This document shows, piece by piece, positions 43,551 through 50,890 of a stretch of DNA of 64,000 nucleotides. This DNA is from Sandaracinaceae bacterium (GTDB lineage Bacteria > Myxococcota_A > Polyangia > Polyangiales > JADJQN01). The first letter of the stretch is position 1; each line of letters starts with the position of its first letter. Where the stretch lies: the NCBI GenBank assembly GCA_016712745.1, contig JADJQN010000001.1, positions 868,001 through 932,000 on the forward strand, in the 5' to 3' direction. The position numbers and the translations under genes are program-made. The notes beneath the pieces are model-generated. The model did no database searches. It had not been told where the DNA came from and worked only from the letters and a program-made list of their open reading frames with translations.

Positions 43551-44603
43551 ATGGAGAGCAAAAAAAGTGGGCAGCGCGCGATCGGGCAAGCTCCCTTGCT
43601 GCGTCGTGCAGCCCTGCTGACGTTCGTGGCGACATTTGTCGCTGTCCTCCTGTGTTCCGCCGGCAGCAAGAGCGCTGCACAAGTGCAACATCGCGTTCGC
43701 CCGGGTCAAACGCTTTCACGAATTGCGAAGCGATATCATATCTCGGTCGCCGCGCTGGCTGCGCAGAATCGCCTGACGACCGATGCGGCGTTACAAACAG
43801 GCCAGCTCCTCTCGATTCCATCGGACGGGGTCCTCTTCGTGCGTCGCGGCCAGACACTGCGTTCCATCGCCAAGCAACACCACATCGAAGCGGACGAGCT
43901 TGCGCGAGCGAATCGCCTGCGCGCGACAGCATCGCTACGCGTAGGTCAGCGGCTTGTGCTTCCAGGCACCGACTCAAGCGACCACGCCCCGCGTTGGGGA
44001 CATCCGAGGCGACCGGGCACCGGAACCTTCCTTCGCATGGCGACGCATCGCACCGCGCGCGTGCAGCTCGTCGACCGACGGGGTGCGGTACGAAGGCGCG
44101 CCCTACCCGAGCTTGCGCGCCTGCTCGCGCCCCGCGGCTCGCGTCAGACGAAGAATCCGCACCCTCAGCTCGTGCGCTGGATGGCGCGCGTCTCAGACCA
44201 CTTCGGGGGCCGCACGATTGAAATTGTGAGTGGCTATCGTCCGGCCGGCGGCTACACGCGCCAGGAGAGCCGGCACACCCAAGGACACGCCATCGACTTT
44301 CGCATACGCGGCGTACCCAATACAGAGCTACGCGACTATTGCCGCACCTTCCACCACGTCGGCGTGGGCTACTACCCCAACAGTCTCTTCGTGCATCTGG
44401 ATGTGCGACGCGATGACACCTATTGGGTAGACTTGTCGCGCCCGGGTGAAGCGCCGCGCTATGCGGGCGCGGGCGAGGACAATCAGCCGGAAGCGCCCAC
44501 CACCGCCGCAGTCATTGACTCGGACATCTCGGCAGAGCCTGCTGCGGCTGATGACACGGCAGCTCCGGTCGATGAAGCGCCAGACCAGCTGAGCGACGAG
44601 TGA
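43551..44603 (+). CDS. LysM peptidoglycan-binding protein with DUF882/M15-like C-terminal domain
   Basis: A 350-residue envelope protein. An N-terminal hydrophobic anchor (RRAALLTFVATFVAVLLC) is followed by two LysM domains (RVRPGQTLSRIAKRYHIS... and VRRGQTLRSIAKQHHIE...) that bind peptidoglycan. The C-terminal domain has SGYRPAGGYTRQESRHTQGHAIDFRI and SLFVHLDVR, the His/Asp/His zinc-ligand pattern of DUF882/M15 peptidases (YcbK-like), so it may cut peptide cross-links. The acidic tail is rich in Ala/Asp. ATG 43551 gives a normal signal but weak ribosome-binding site; TTG 43464 has a consensus AAGGAGGTG and would add 29 residues. The gene is divergent from pil, so a role in fitting pili through the wall is possible. 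Confidence 0.85.
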   Translation: MESKKSGQRAIGQAPLLRRAALLTFVATFVAVLLCSAGSKSAAQVQHRVRPGQTLSRIAKRYHISVAALAAQNRLTTDAALQTGQLLSIPSDGVLFVRRGQTLRSIAKQHHIEADELARANRLRATASLRVGQRLVLPGTDSSDHAPRWGHPRRPGTGTFLRMATHRTARVQLVDRRGAVRRRALPELARLLAPRGSRQTKNPHPQLVRWMARVSDHFGGRTIEIVSGYRPAGGYTRQESRHTQGHAIDFRIRGVPNTELRDYCRTFHHVGVGYYPNSLFVHLDVRRDDTYWVDLSRPGEAPRYAGAGEDNQPEAPTTAAVIDSDISAEPAAADDTAAPVDEAPDQLSDE

Positions 44604-44632
44604 GTTAGACCGCGCCGCAACGCGGGGAATTC

Positions 44633-45082
44633 TCAACCGCCGAACGGCCTGCACCCCTGGCTAATGCTCACGGCGGATGTTCGTCCGCCGTTGGAGTCTA
44701 GAATCGGCAGGCTCGGGCCTTCCTGCTGATAACGCGCCACAAGCCGGTTGCACACGCTCATCGCGTTCTGCGGGCTCGTTCCTTCGATAATCGCCATCAC
44801 GCAGCTCGCGCCTGGGTGCGCCCGTACCGCGATGCGTGCGGATGCCGGCGCGAGGCGATGTAGATCAGCCGCGGCCTTCGCGCGCGCGCGTACAACCGCA
44901 GCCTCCTGTCCACTCGGTGTGGAGGCGACCGGCGACATGCGCAGGTCGAGGCAGACGTCGACCGCTGCTCGGGAAGGTCGAGCGGCTGGGGCTTGAGTTT
45001 GAGCGAGGCCGCGGAGGTTGACCGCGCCGCTCACCGCGAGCGCACCTAGCAATGCGAGGGCCGTGTGCGCGGGGTGTTTCAT
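44633..45082 (-). CDS. Hypothetical secreted protein
   Basis: Not recognised. About 149 residues with an N-terminal signal peptide (HTALALLGALAVSGAV) and a single small domain (CLDLRMSPVAS...RARAKAAADLHRLAPASARIAVRAHPGASCVMAIIEGTSPQNAMSVCNRLVARYQQEGPS...ISQGC). Four Cys suggest disulfides. ATG 45082 is chosen over an in-frame codon 12 bases upstream because it starts the signal directly. It converges on the LysM gene (29-base gap) and its upstream side abuts the cassette B array, so its promoter must lie in or before repeat DNA. Confidence 0.62.
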   Translation of the reverse strand: MKHPAHTALALLGALAVSGAVNLRGLAQTQAPAARPSRAAVDVCLDLRMSPVASTPSGQEAAVVRARAKAAADLHRLAPASARIAVRAHPGASCVMAIIEGTSPQNAMSVCNRLVARYQQEGPSLPILDSNGGRTSAVSISQGCRPFGG

Positions 45083-45133
45083 TGGGTGAAGCATCGCAGG
45101 TAGGTGCTGGGGGCGGGGGGATTTTTTGCGCGT

Positions 45134-45340
45134 GTCGGATTCGGATTCGGACTCGGACGCGGATTCGGATTCGGATTCGGACTCGGATTCGGATTCGGAC
45201 TCGGATTCGGATTCGGGTTCGGATTCGGATTCGGACTCGGATTCGGACTCGACTCGGACACGGACTCGGACTCGGACACGGATTCGGATTCGGACACGGA
45301 TTCGGATTCGGATTCGGATTCGGAGTTCGGAGTTCGGACG
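45134..45340. repeat. Hexamer array B1
   Basis: About 200 bases of TCGGAT/TCGGAC/ACGGAC units (minus-strand TCCGAA/TCCGAG/TCCGTG), the longest array in the window. It forms the left edge of cassette B and corresponds, inverted, to array A3 beside pilQ. No gene is supported within it. Confidence 0.85.
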
Positions 45341-45364
45341 CTGGATCTTCTCGGCTTCGCCATC

Positions 45365-45489
45365 GTGTTTTGCGTGGTGTCAGGCCCTTGGGGTGAAAGA
45401 GTCATGCCAGCATTCGCTCTGCGCTCATTGGGTGCTGAGCTGGCATGTCTCTTTCACTTGAGGGGGGGGCATGACACCACGCAAAACAC
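45365..45489. repeat. Large inverted repeat around the start of truncated four-helix-bundle gene 2 (cassette B)
   Basis: Arms of about 47-50 bases start GTGTTTTGCGTGGTGTCA and its complement, with a loop of about 27 bases. It matches the hairpin at 37228-37350 and covers the start codon at 45471. Confidence 0.85.
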
Positions 45490-45614
45490 TCAGGTCTCTT
45501 AGGGTTCTCGACGTCACCATCGATGCGATTCAAAGGCTCGCGCCAGTGGTTCGCACGATTCGCACAAGCGACTCCGATCTCGCAGCTCAAATACGTCGCG
45601 CGGCATCGAGCATT
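45471..45614 (+). pseudogene. Truncated four-helix-bundle gene 2 (cassette B)
   Basis: The first 48 codons are closely related to the intact gene at 36899-37246 (MTPRKTLRSLRVLDVTIDAI...AQIRRAASSI), with several substitutions (for example QRLAPVVRTIRTS for RLLAPLVHLIRTC). After AASSI the frame runs straight into the GGGGACGTTCCCC palindrome and a hexamer array, so the second half of the bundle is gone. The intact copy has about 210 bases more between the same points. A deletion with ATTG/ATGG microhomology at the joint is the simplest explanation. The ribosome-binding site and hairpin are retained. Confidence 0.85.
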
Positions 45615-45642
45615 GGGAAAATGGGGACGTTCCCCTTTTCCC
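45615..45642. repeat. REP-like palindrome, single copy (cassette B)
   Basis: Core GGGGACGTTCCCC with GGGAAAA/TTTTCCC extensions. It sits at the deletion joint of the truncated gene and is the inverted equivalent of 36854-36881. Confidence 0.75.
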
Positions 45643-45644
45643 GT

Positions 45645-45716
45645 TTCTCGGACACGGACACGGACTCGGATTCGGACACGGATTCGGACTCGGACTCGGA
45701 CACGGATTCCGGACTC
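45645..45716. repeat. Hexamer array B2
   Basis: About 70 bases of CGGACA/CGGACT/CGGATT units between the palindrome and the end of the intact four-helix-bundle gene; inverted counterpart of array A2, shorter by about 30 bases. Confidence 0.8.
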
Positions 45717-45722
45717 GAATAC

Positions 45723-45746
45723 CGCCTACTTCGGATGAAGTAGGCG
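45723..45746. terminator. Hairpin over the stop codon of four-helix-bundle gene 1 (cassette B)
   Basis: Perfect 10-base arms (CGCCTACTTC and complement) around GGAT, identical in design to 36721-36744. No T-run is present, so its role as terminator is uncertain. Confidence 0.6.
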
Positions 45747-46070
45747 ATAGGTCATAGCCGCAACGCGGTCGAGCTCGGCTTCGACGCGCGTCGTAGCCGG
45801 CGTGTAGTTCCAGATGCGAGCCATCCTCAGCGCGGCGCGTACTTCGTGAAGAGAGCCCGTCGCGATGCTGAAGTGTCGCCTGCGATTCCCATCACGCACT
45901 CCGCTGCCTTCGGCGAGATTGAGGGCGACGCTCGTCGCTGCGCGCTGAAGTTGGTCTGCAAGATTTCGATCGAAGCGTTTGATATCGCGAACAACCGGTA
46001 CAAGTTGCTCAGCGACGGAGTACATGATTTCGAGAGTGAGAAAAGGAGCTGCCGTTTCGCGTGTGGTCAT
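45726..46070 (-). CDS. Four-helix-bundle protein, S23/IVS family (copy 1, cassette B)
   Basis: 114 residues identical to the protein at 36397-36741, so the duplication is recent or maintained by gene conversion. Start ATG 46070 lies within an arm of the large inverted repeat 46049-46179 with a G-rich ribosome-binding site upstream. Family features are as in the other copy (AATSVALNLAEGSG, RRHFSIATGSLHEVRAALRM). It is the only intact coding gene of cassette B. Confidence 0.88.
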   Translation of the reverse strand: MTTRETAAPFLTLEIMYSVAEQLVPVVRDIKRFDRNLADQLQRAATSVALNLAEGSGVRDGNRRRHFSIATGSLHEVRAALRMARIWNYTPATTRVEAELDRVAAMTYRLLHPK

Positions 46071-46179
46071 GCCCTCCCCCCCAGTGAAAGGGTCATGCCA
46101 GCTCAGCACGCATTGAGCACAGAGCGAATGCTGGCGTGAGCCTTTCACCTCCCGGGCCTGACCACACGCGAAACGGCAG
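46049..46179. repeat. Large inverted repeat around the start of four-helix-bundle gene 1 (cassette B)
   Basis: Arms of about 49 bases starting CTGCCGTTTCGCGTGTGGTCA and its complement, loop about 28 bases. It is the inverted equivalent of 36291-36418 and includes ATG 46070. Confidence 0.85.
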
Positions 46180-46189
46180 AACCGCGCCC

Positions 46190-46318
46190 CGACTCAGACA
46201 CGGACTCGGACTCGGACTCGGACTCAGACTCGGACTCGGATTCGGACACGGACTCGGACACGGTCTCAGACACGGACTCCGACTCCGACTCGGACTCGGA
46301 TTCAGATTCGGACCCGGC
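46190..46318. repeat. Hexamer array B3
   Basis: About 130 bases of CGGACT/CGGACA/CAGACA units forming the right edge of cassette B. It is the inverted counterpart of array A1 next to aroC. The rest of the gap to 46390 shows only a GAGG ribosome-binding site for the next gene. Confidence 0.82.
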
Positions 46319-46389
46319 CACGCAGAATTAACTCCTCCGCTTCTCCAGCACATGGGTAAGCTCCGCACCTGTATCGCGAGTGAGGGGCT

Positions 46390-46923
46390 ATGACGCCGAT
46401 TTCGATTCCTATCAATGAGATGACCGCGTTCGACCTTCCGAAGGTCTGCGTTTCCACGGGCTCGACGAGCAACATCGTGTTCAAGCCGGTGAAGTTTCAA
46501 TGGTATCCGAAGTGGATCGCAATCTTCGCGATTGCGCCGCTCATCATGGTCATCGTGATGCTCGTCATGATGCGCCGGGTCAACGGTGAGCTTCCCTTCT
46601 CCGAAGACGGTTGGAAGCAGTGGAAAAAGAACAAGCTAATCTCCGGTCTTGGCGTCGCCTTCGCAATCACGTGCTGGGTCGGCGCTGCATTTTCGCTCGG
46701 CGCTGTCGCCGATAGCAACGCATCGCCCGTCTTTGCGATTCTTCTCGGTGTGGTCGGTCTCGTTGCGCTGATCGTTGCCGTTCGCATGGCTCAACGTGGC
46801 GGACCGCTTGTCACGAAAATCGACAAGACCGTCATCGAGCTCAAGATCCCGAGCGCGGACGCTGCTTCTGCGATTTCTCAGCACCTCATGGGCGGCGTCG
46901 CGCGTCGCGCAGTCGCGCCGTGA
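46390..46923 (+). CDS. Hypothetical membrane protein
   Basis: Not recognised. 177 residues with three likely transmembrane helices: WIAIFAIAPLIMVIVMLVMM (about 45-64), LISGLGVAFAITCWVGAAFSL (about 84-104) and VFAILLGVVGLVALIVAV (about 115-132). A soluble C-terminus follows. GAGG lies upstream of the start. The stop overlaps the start of the next gene (GTGA), so the two are very probably expressed together and may act as one membrane unit. Confidence 0.75.
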   Translation: MTPISIPINEMTAFDLPKVCVSTGSTSNIVFKPVKFQWYPKWIAIFAIAPLIMVIVMLVMMRRVNGELPFSEDGWKQWKKNKLISGLGVAFAITCWVGAAFSLGAVADSNASPVFAILLGVVGLVALIVAVRMAQRGGPLVTKIDKTVIELKIPSADAASAISQHLMGGVARRAVAP

Positions 46924-47351
46924 ACATCCTAGCGCTACCGCCGGGCGCCGCCTGCGGATTTCATAGCGGTGCGCCGATGCCTGTCGCCGCAGCGCACGTG
47001 TGCGAGCGCTGCGGCAGCTTCTTTTGCTCAGGCTGTGCGTGTCGCACCCGCCCCGAAGCGCTGCCGATGTGCCCTGCATGCTGGGCGCTGCGCGCGCAGT
47101 CGGTCACGACCAACAAAGAACATTCGCCTACGCGGATACATTCGGTGGGATTGGGCCTTGGCATCGCGTCCCTGCTCCCGATTCCAGTGCTCCAGATCGG
47201 ATCGCTTGTGGTGAACATCATCGCGCTGGTTAGGTCGTTCACACCCGAGACCGAAAGCTCGCGCTGGAAAGCCATTCTCGGGCTTGTGCTCACAGTGTTT
47301 GGCTTCGGCATCGACGTCGCCCTGCTCACCGCCGCGGTAATGTTCAAGTAG
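46920..47351 (+). CDS. Hypothetical membrane protein with N-terminal zinc-binding motif
   Basis: 143 residues. The first 60 contain a B-box/zinc-ribbon-like set of Cys and His (CGFHSGAP, CERCGSFFCSGCACRTRP, CPACW) that likely binds zinc in the cytoplasm. Two or three hydrophobic helices follow (VGLGLGIASLLPIPVLQIGSLVVNIIALV, ILGLVLTVFGFGIDVALLTAAVMF). The GTG start overlaps the preceding membrane protein gene. Small zinc-finger membrane proteins of this type are known in Myxococcota but their role is not established. Confidence 0.75.
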   Translation: MNILALPPGAACGFHSGAPMPVAAAHVCERCGSFFCSGCACRTRPEALPMCPACWALRAQSVTTNKEHSPTRIHSVGLGLGIASLLPIPVLQIGSLVVNIIALVRSFTPETESSRWKAILGLVLTVFGFGIDVALLTAAVMFK

Positions 47352-47381
47352 CTCGTCGCGGTTGATGCACTCGCGCCCGAG

Positions 47382-47636
47382 CTAGCTCGTCGCTTCGATC
47401 AACCTGTCGTAGAGCACTTGGACGGACTCGAAGTCTTCGGGTAGCAGTGTTCCCGAAGGCAAAGAGAGCTTTAGAGCTTGTTCGATCTCAGTCGATAGAG
47501 AGACGACCGAGAAGCTGTCCAAGTAGCCATCGCGCAGAAGCTCGGTATCAGCTTGGATCTTGGTGCCATCGAGGCCACGCGTGCGCGTGACGAAAGCTGC
47601 GATGACATTCTTCACTTCGTCGATGCTTGCCTTCAT
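47382..47636 (-). CDS. Acyl carrier protein
   Basis: 84 residues with the phosphopantetheine site DSFSVVSL (Ser41). It carries activated acyl groups as thioesters. It overlaps the start of the stop-coupled AMP-ligase gene upstream (ATGA, 47633-47636), and with the MBOAT gene forms a three-gene set reminiscent of dltC. Variation from D-S-L to D-S-F is common in dedicated, non-fatty-acid-synthase carriers. The acyl substrate is unknown. Confidence 0.9.
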   Translation of the reverse strand: MKASIDEVKNVIAAFVTRTRGLDGTKIQADTELLRDGYLDSFSVVSLSTEIEQALKLSLPSGTLLPEDFESVQVLYDRLIEATS

Positions 47637-49324
47637 GACTGAGCTTCCTCGCTATTGATTCCCGTGGGCACGACGCCAAAGCGTCCTTGCAAATACCACT
47701 CGCGATTGCTTGTACGCGCGAGCTTGCCGCTTGTCGACTTACGCAGCGAACCACGGCTAACCACGCGCGCGTCCGAGACATCCAGGTCAAGCGTGGCGGC
47801 AACGGTCGTTCGAATCTTGCGTCCGATTTCGGGCCACTCCGCCTCCGGCGCGTCGCTCTCCACGAGCACCACAAGTCCCTCGGTGTCGAGGCCATTGAGC
47901 GACACACCAAAACAAACGACTCGTCCCGGATACACGCCTTCCACAAGATGCGCCGCGTCTTCGACGTCAAGTGCGTACACGTTGCGGCCGCCGACGATAA
48001 TCAATTCCTTCAGGCGCCCGGTGACGTAGAGGTGCCCCGCCTCGTCGATGAAACCAAGGTCTCCCGTGTCGTAAAACCCAGCGGCATCGAAGAGAGTTGC
48101 GTTCAAGTCGTCACGGCGAAAATATCCGTCGAACATATATTCCGATCGGATGAAGATTCGACCCGCTTCACGCGCGGCCACGGGGCTTCCGTCCGCGGAC
48201 GAAATCCGAACGGACGTGTCTTCTATCGCTTTTCCATTGCTGATGAACGTTACGCTGCGTGCTTCACCGACCGCGTCGAGCACGCGATGCTGCGTTTGCC
48301 ACGTTGCAAAGTCCGCATCGATGCGGCGCGGCGGGTCCTCCGAGGTGGTCGTGGTCACCGCGAAAACGTTCTCTGCCATCGCGTAACAGCACTGCACGGA
48401 TGCAGCGCGCAGGCCGAAAGGAGCAAGCTTCGAAACGAAGATATCGACATTTCGCGTCGTGACAGGCTCAGAGCAGCTGATCACGTTGCGCAGACTCGAG
48501 AGGTCGAGCCCAGTTGTAGTGGGCCGAATCCGCTGCGCGAGAAATGCGAACGCGAAGTTGGGCAGCCACGCGAGCGTCGCGCGCTTGGACGAAATCGTCT
48601 CGAGCAGCATCGCGGGACTCGCCACCCATTCGAACGGTGAAAGCCACATCACGCTTGCGCCTACCTGAAGCGGGACTAGGAAGCACGCGATAAAGCCCAT
48701 GTCGTGATAGAGCGGCAACCAGCTCGCGATGATGTCATCCTCGCCAATGCCGACAGCTTTCGTGTACGCGTCGTTGTGACGCATCACGGCGCCATGCGAG
48801 AGCATCACCCCCTTCTGCAAGCCTGTGGTGCCTGACGAGTGCTGCAGAAGTAGAACGTCCGTTTCCATCGCCGCGTGTCGGGCCGGTGGTTCGCCGTCGT
48901 GGCATGAGAGCTCGCTGTAGGACGCGCGCGTGGTGCCCTGCGCGAACGACTCACTGAGCACGAGTGATGGATCGTGCGCGAAAATCTTCGCTTGCACCCG
49001 CTCGAGCAAAGCCTGGAGCCTGTCGAAGTACACCTGCTTGTCGACGCGCACACTCGGCTCGGCCAGGATCGTAGGTATTGCGCCCAGCCACACCGCACCG
49101 AGCCAGACGGCGTAGAGGTCGCGATGGTGAGTTCCGACAAGAACGACAACGTCTCCCTTCGTGACGCCCTTCGAGTGCATGTACGCAGCTGCGCGGCGCA
49201 TTCCAACTGCGACGTCACCATAACTGAGCACCGAGGGGGTGCCGCGCTTCGTGATGAGCTCGGCACATACCCGTCCCGGATCATTTGCCGCAACTTCGTC
49301 CACGCGATCAACGATTGTCTTCAT
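47633..49324 (-). CDS. Acyl-AMP ligase (fatty-acyl-AMP or DltA-like)
   Basis: A 563-residue ANL-superfamily adenylating enzyme. Core motifs are LLLQHSSGTTGLQKGVMLSHGA (phosphate-binding), ASWLPLYHDMGFI, YDTGDLGFIDEAGHLYVTGRLKELIIVGGRNVY (hinge and second domain) and a near-terminal LRKSTSGKLAR with the catalytic Lys. DLGF and the SWLPLYHDMG motif resemble fatty-acyl-AMP ligases that load an ACP directly rather than CoA. With the ACP downstream and an MBOAT upstream, it probably activates an acyl chain for transfer to a glycan or lipid. The stop overlaps the ACP start. Confidence 0.9.
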   Translation of the reverse strand: MKTIVDRVDEVAANDPGRVCAELITKRGTPSVLSYGDVAVGMRRAAAYMHSKGVTKGDVVVLVGTHHRDLYAVWLGAVWLGAIPTILAEPSVRVDKQVYFDRLQALLERVQAKIFAHDPSLVLSESFAQGTTRASYSELSCHDGEPPARHAAMETDVLLLQHSSGTTGLQKGVMLSHGAVMRHNDAYTKAVGIGEDDIIASWLPLYHDMGFIACFLVPLQVGASVMWLSPFEWVASPAMLLETISSKRATLAWLPNFAFAFLAQRIRPTTTGLDLSSLRNVISCSEPVTTRNVDIFVSKLAPFGLRAASVQCCYAMAENVFAVTTTTSEDPPRRIDADFATWQTQHRVLDAVGEARSVTFISNGKAIEDTSVRISSADGSPVAAREAGRIFIRSEYMFDGYFRRDDLNATLFDAAGFYDTGDLGFIDEAGHLYVTGRLKELIIVGGRNVYALDVEDAAHLVEGVYPGRVVCFGVSLNGLDTEGLVVLVESDAPEAEWPEIGRKIRTTVAATLDLDVSDARVVSRGSLRKSTSGKLARTSNREWYLQGRFGVVPTGINSEEAQS

Positions 49325-49333
49325 GCGCGTTTC

Positions 49334-50788
49334 TCAGAACTGAAAGTAAATGAAGGCGGTCTGTCCATGCAGATAGACCAACGTGATGGCCAAGAGCACA
49401 CCGAGCGTCATGCCGTCTGCGGCCCACAAGGCGAAAGAAGAACGTGACGAAGCCGCGTCAGTCCAGCGCTTCCGAACCGACTCCAGCTGTTTGATCGCGA
49501 ATGGCGCGAGCCATACGAGCGAGACGAGCGCCGCGGTGTGCAAGTAGAACGTGCCCGATAGGGCACGACGCATATGAGCCCAGGGCGTGAAGAGGTGCGA
49601 CAAGAGTTCCGTCGCGTGTGTGAGCGACGCCGCGCGAAAGAAAATCCAACCGATGCAAATCAGGCCAAAGGTCAGTAGGACTTGTGCGGCCCTCACGTAC
49701 GGCCTTGCAACCCGAGGTGCTACCGGTGCGGCGCCGGGCTTCGCCCGACTACGGAACGTGACGATGTGATAGCCGGCGATCAGAACGCCGTGATAAAGGC
49801 CCCACACGACGAAAGTCCAACCAGCCCCATGCCATAGACCGCACAGCGCCATCGAAAGCACTGCGGCGCGGCAGAGATCCCAAAGGTCGGTTCGGCCTTT
49901 GGTGAGCGGGTAGAAGAGATAGTCGCGAATCCAGCGCGAGAGCGACATATGCCAGCGATTCCAAAATTCGCTCGGCGAGTGTGCGCTGTACGGATAATTG
50001 AAATTCTCAACCAACTCGATTCCGCAAAGCTTTGCCGAACCAATAGCGATCCGCGAATACGATGCGAAGTCGAAATAGATTTGCATCCCGAACGCCATTG
50101 CCATCACTGCCACGTCGATCGACGAAAGCGTTTCCGGAGTACGGGCGAAGGCCGCATCAATATCTGGCGTGATGCCATCGGCGAGAAGCGTCTTCAAACA
50201 TAGGCCAGTCGCTATCATCCGAATGCCGTCGAAGAATCGGTCGCGGTCGAAGGGGCGCGCCTTCTCGATTTGGGGCAACAACTCTTTCGCGCGCAAAATG
50301 GGCCCGGCAACGAGGTGCGGAAAGAACGCGAGGTATAGGTGGAAGCTGAAGATGCTGTGCACCTTCTCGCGCTTGCGCACGAGATCCACGATGTAGCTCA
50401 CGCACTCGAACACGTAGAACGAAACGCCAAGCGGCAAGAGCCAATGTGGCGGCGCGAGGCTTCCGGGCGCTCTCAACGCATGTGCCAGTCCATTGGCATT
50501 AATGACGGCCCAATCCGAGTACTTGAAGATGCCGAGCACCGCGAGGTTGACCGCTATCGCAATAGCGCCGCGTCTGCGCCGGTCCTCTGCCTTGATAATC
50601 CACTTCGACGCAGCCCATGTGTACGTGGCAACTCCGGCCAACAAGAAGACGAAAGGCCAGTGCCACGACGCGTAGAACGCGTAGCTAACGAAGAGCAGCC
50701 ACCCGCGCCGCGCGCGCGTCGGCAGTGCCCAAAGGACGAGGACGACCACGAACAGGAATGCGAGATAAATGAGACTGTTGAATCTCAT
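49334..50788 (-). CDS. MBOAT-family O-acyltransferase (DltB/AlgI-like)
   Basis: 484-residue multi-pass membrane acyltransferase. LWHGAGWTFVVWGLYHG with the conserved His320 is the MBOAT active-site region; FFPHLVAGPILRAKELLPQ and SPSEFWNRWHMSLSRWIRDYLFYPL are AlgI/DltB signatures. Such proteins pass an acyl group from a carrier across the membrane to an extracellular polysaccharide or lipid. The gene is first in a leftward set with the ligase (9-base gap) and ACP. No DltD or AlgJ/X-type partner is seen nearby, so the second transfer step must be encoded elsewhere or not needed. Confidence 0.92.
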   Translation of the reverse strand: MRFNSLIYLAFLFVVVLVLWALPTRARRGWLLFVSYAFYASWHWPFVFLLAGVATYTWAASKWIIKAEDRRRRGAIAIAVNLAVLGIFKYSDWAVINANGLAHALRAPGSLAPPHWLLPLGVSFYVFECVSYIVDLVRKREKVHSIFSFHLYLAFFPHLVAGPILRAKELLPQIEKARPFDRDRFFDGIRMIATGLCLKTLLADGITPDIDAAFARTPETLSSIDVAVMAMAFGMQIYFDFASYSRIAIGSAKLCGIELVENFNYPYSAHSPSEFWNRWHMSLSRWIRDYLFYPLTKGRTDLWDLCRAAVLSMALCGLWHGAGWTFVVWGLYHGVLIAGYHIVTFRSRAKPGAAPVAPRVARPYVRAAQVLLTFGLICIGWIFFRAASLTHATELLSHLFTPWAHMRRALSGTFYLHTAALVSLVWLAPFAIKQLESVRKRWTDAASSRSSFALWAADGMTLGVLLAITLVYLHGQTAFIYFQF

Positions 50789-50890
50789 AAGGACTTGCCC
50801 AGCGAAGGGCGACGAGGACTAGCACCCCCCTAGTTGCGGTGGCAAGCCTGCGTGTTCAAACGCTTATCTGAGTCGATTCGCGGCACCGGT

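Noticed and set aside
43333..43620. 95-residue frame starting in the palindrome
   Set aside because: It overlaps the LysM start in another frame, has no ribosome-binding site and shows no known pattern.
36397..46070. Diversity-generating retroelement based on Avd-like four-helix bundles
   Set aside because: No reverse transcriptase, template repeat or variable repeat with adenine-specific differences was seen.
36110..46318. CRISPR array
   Set aside because: The tandem units are 6 bases with no unique spacers, and no cas gene is present.
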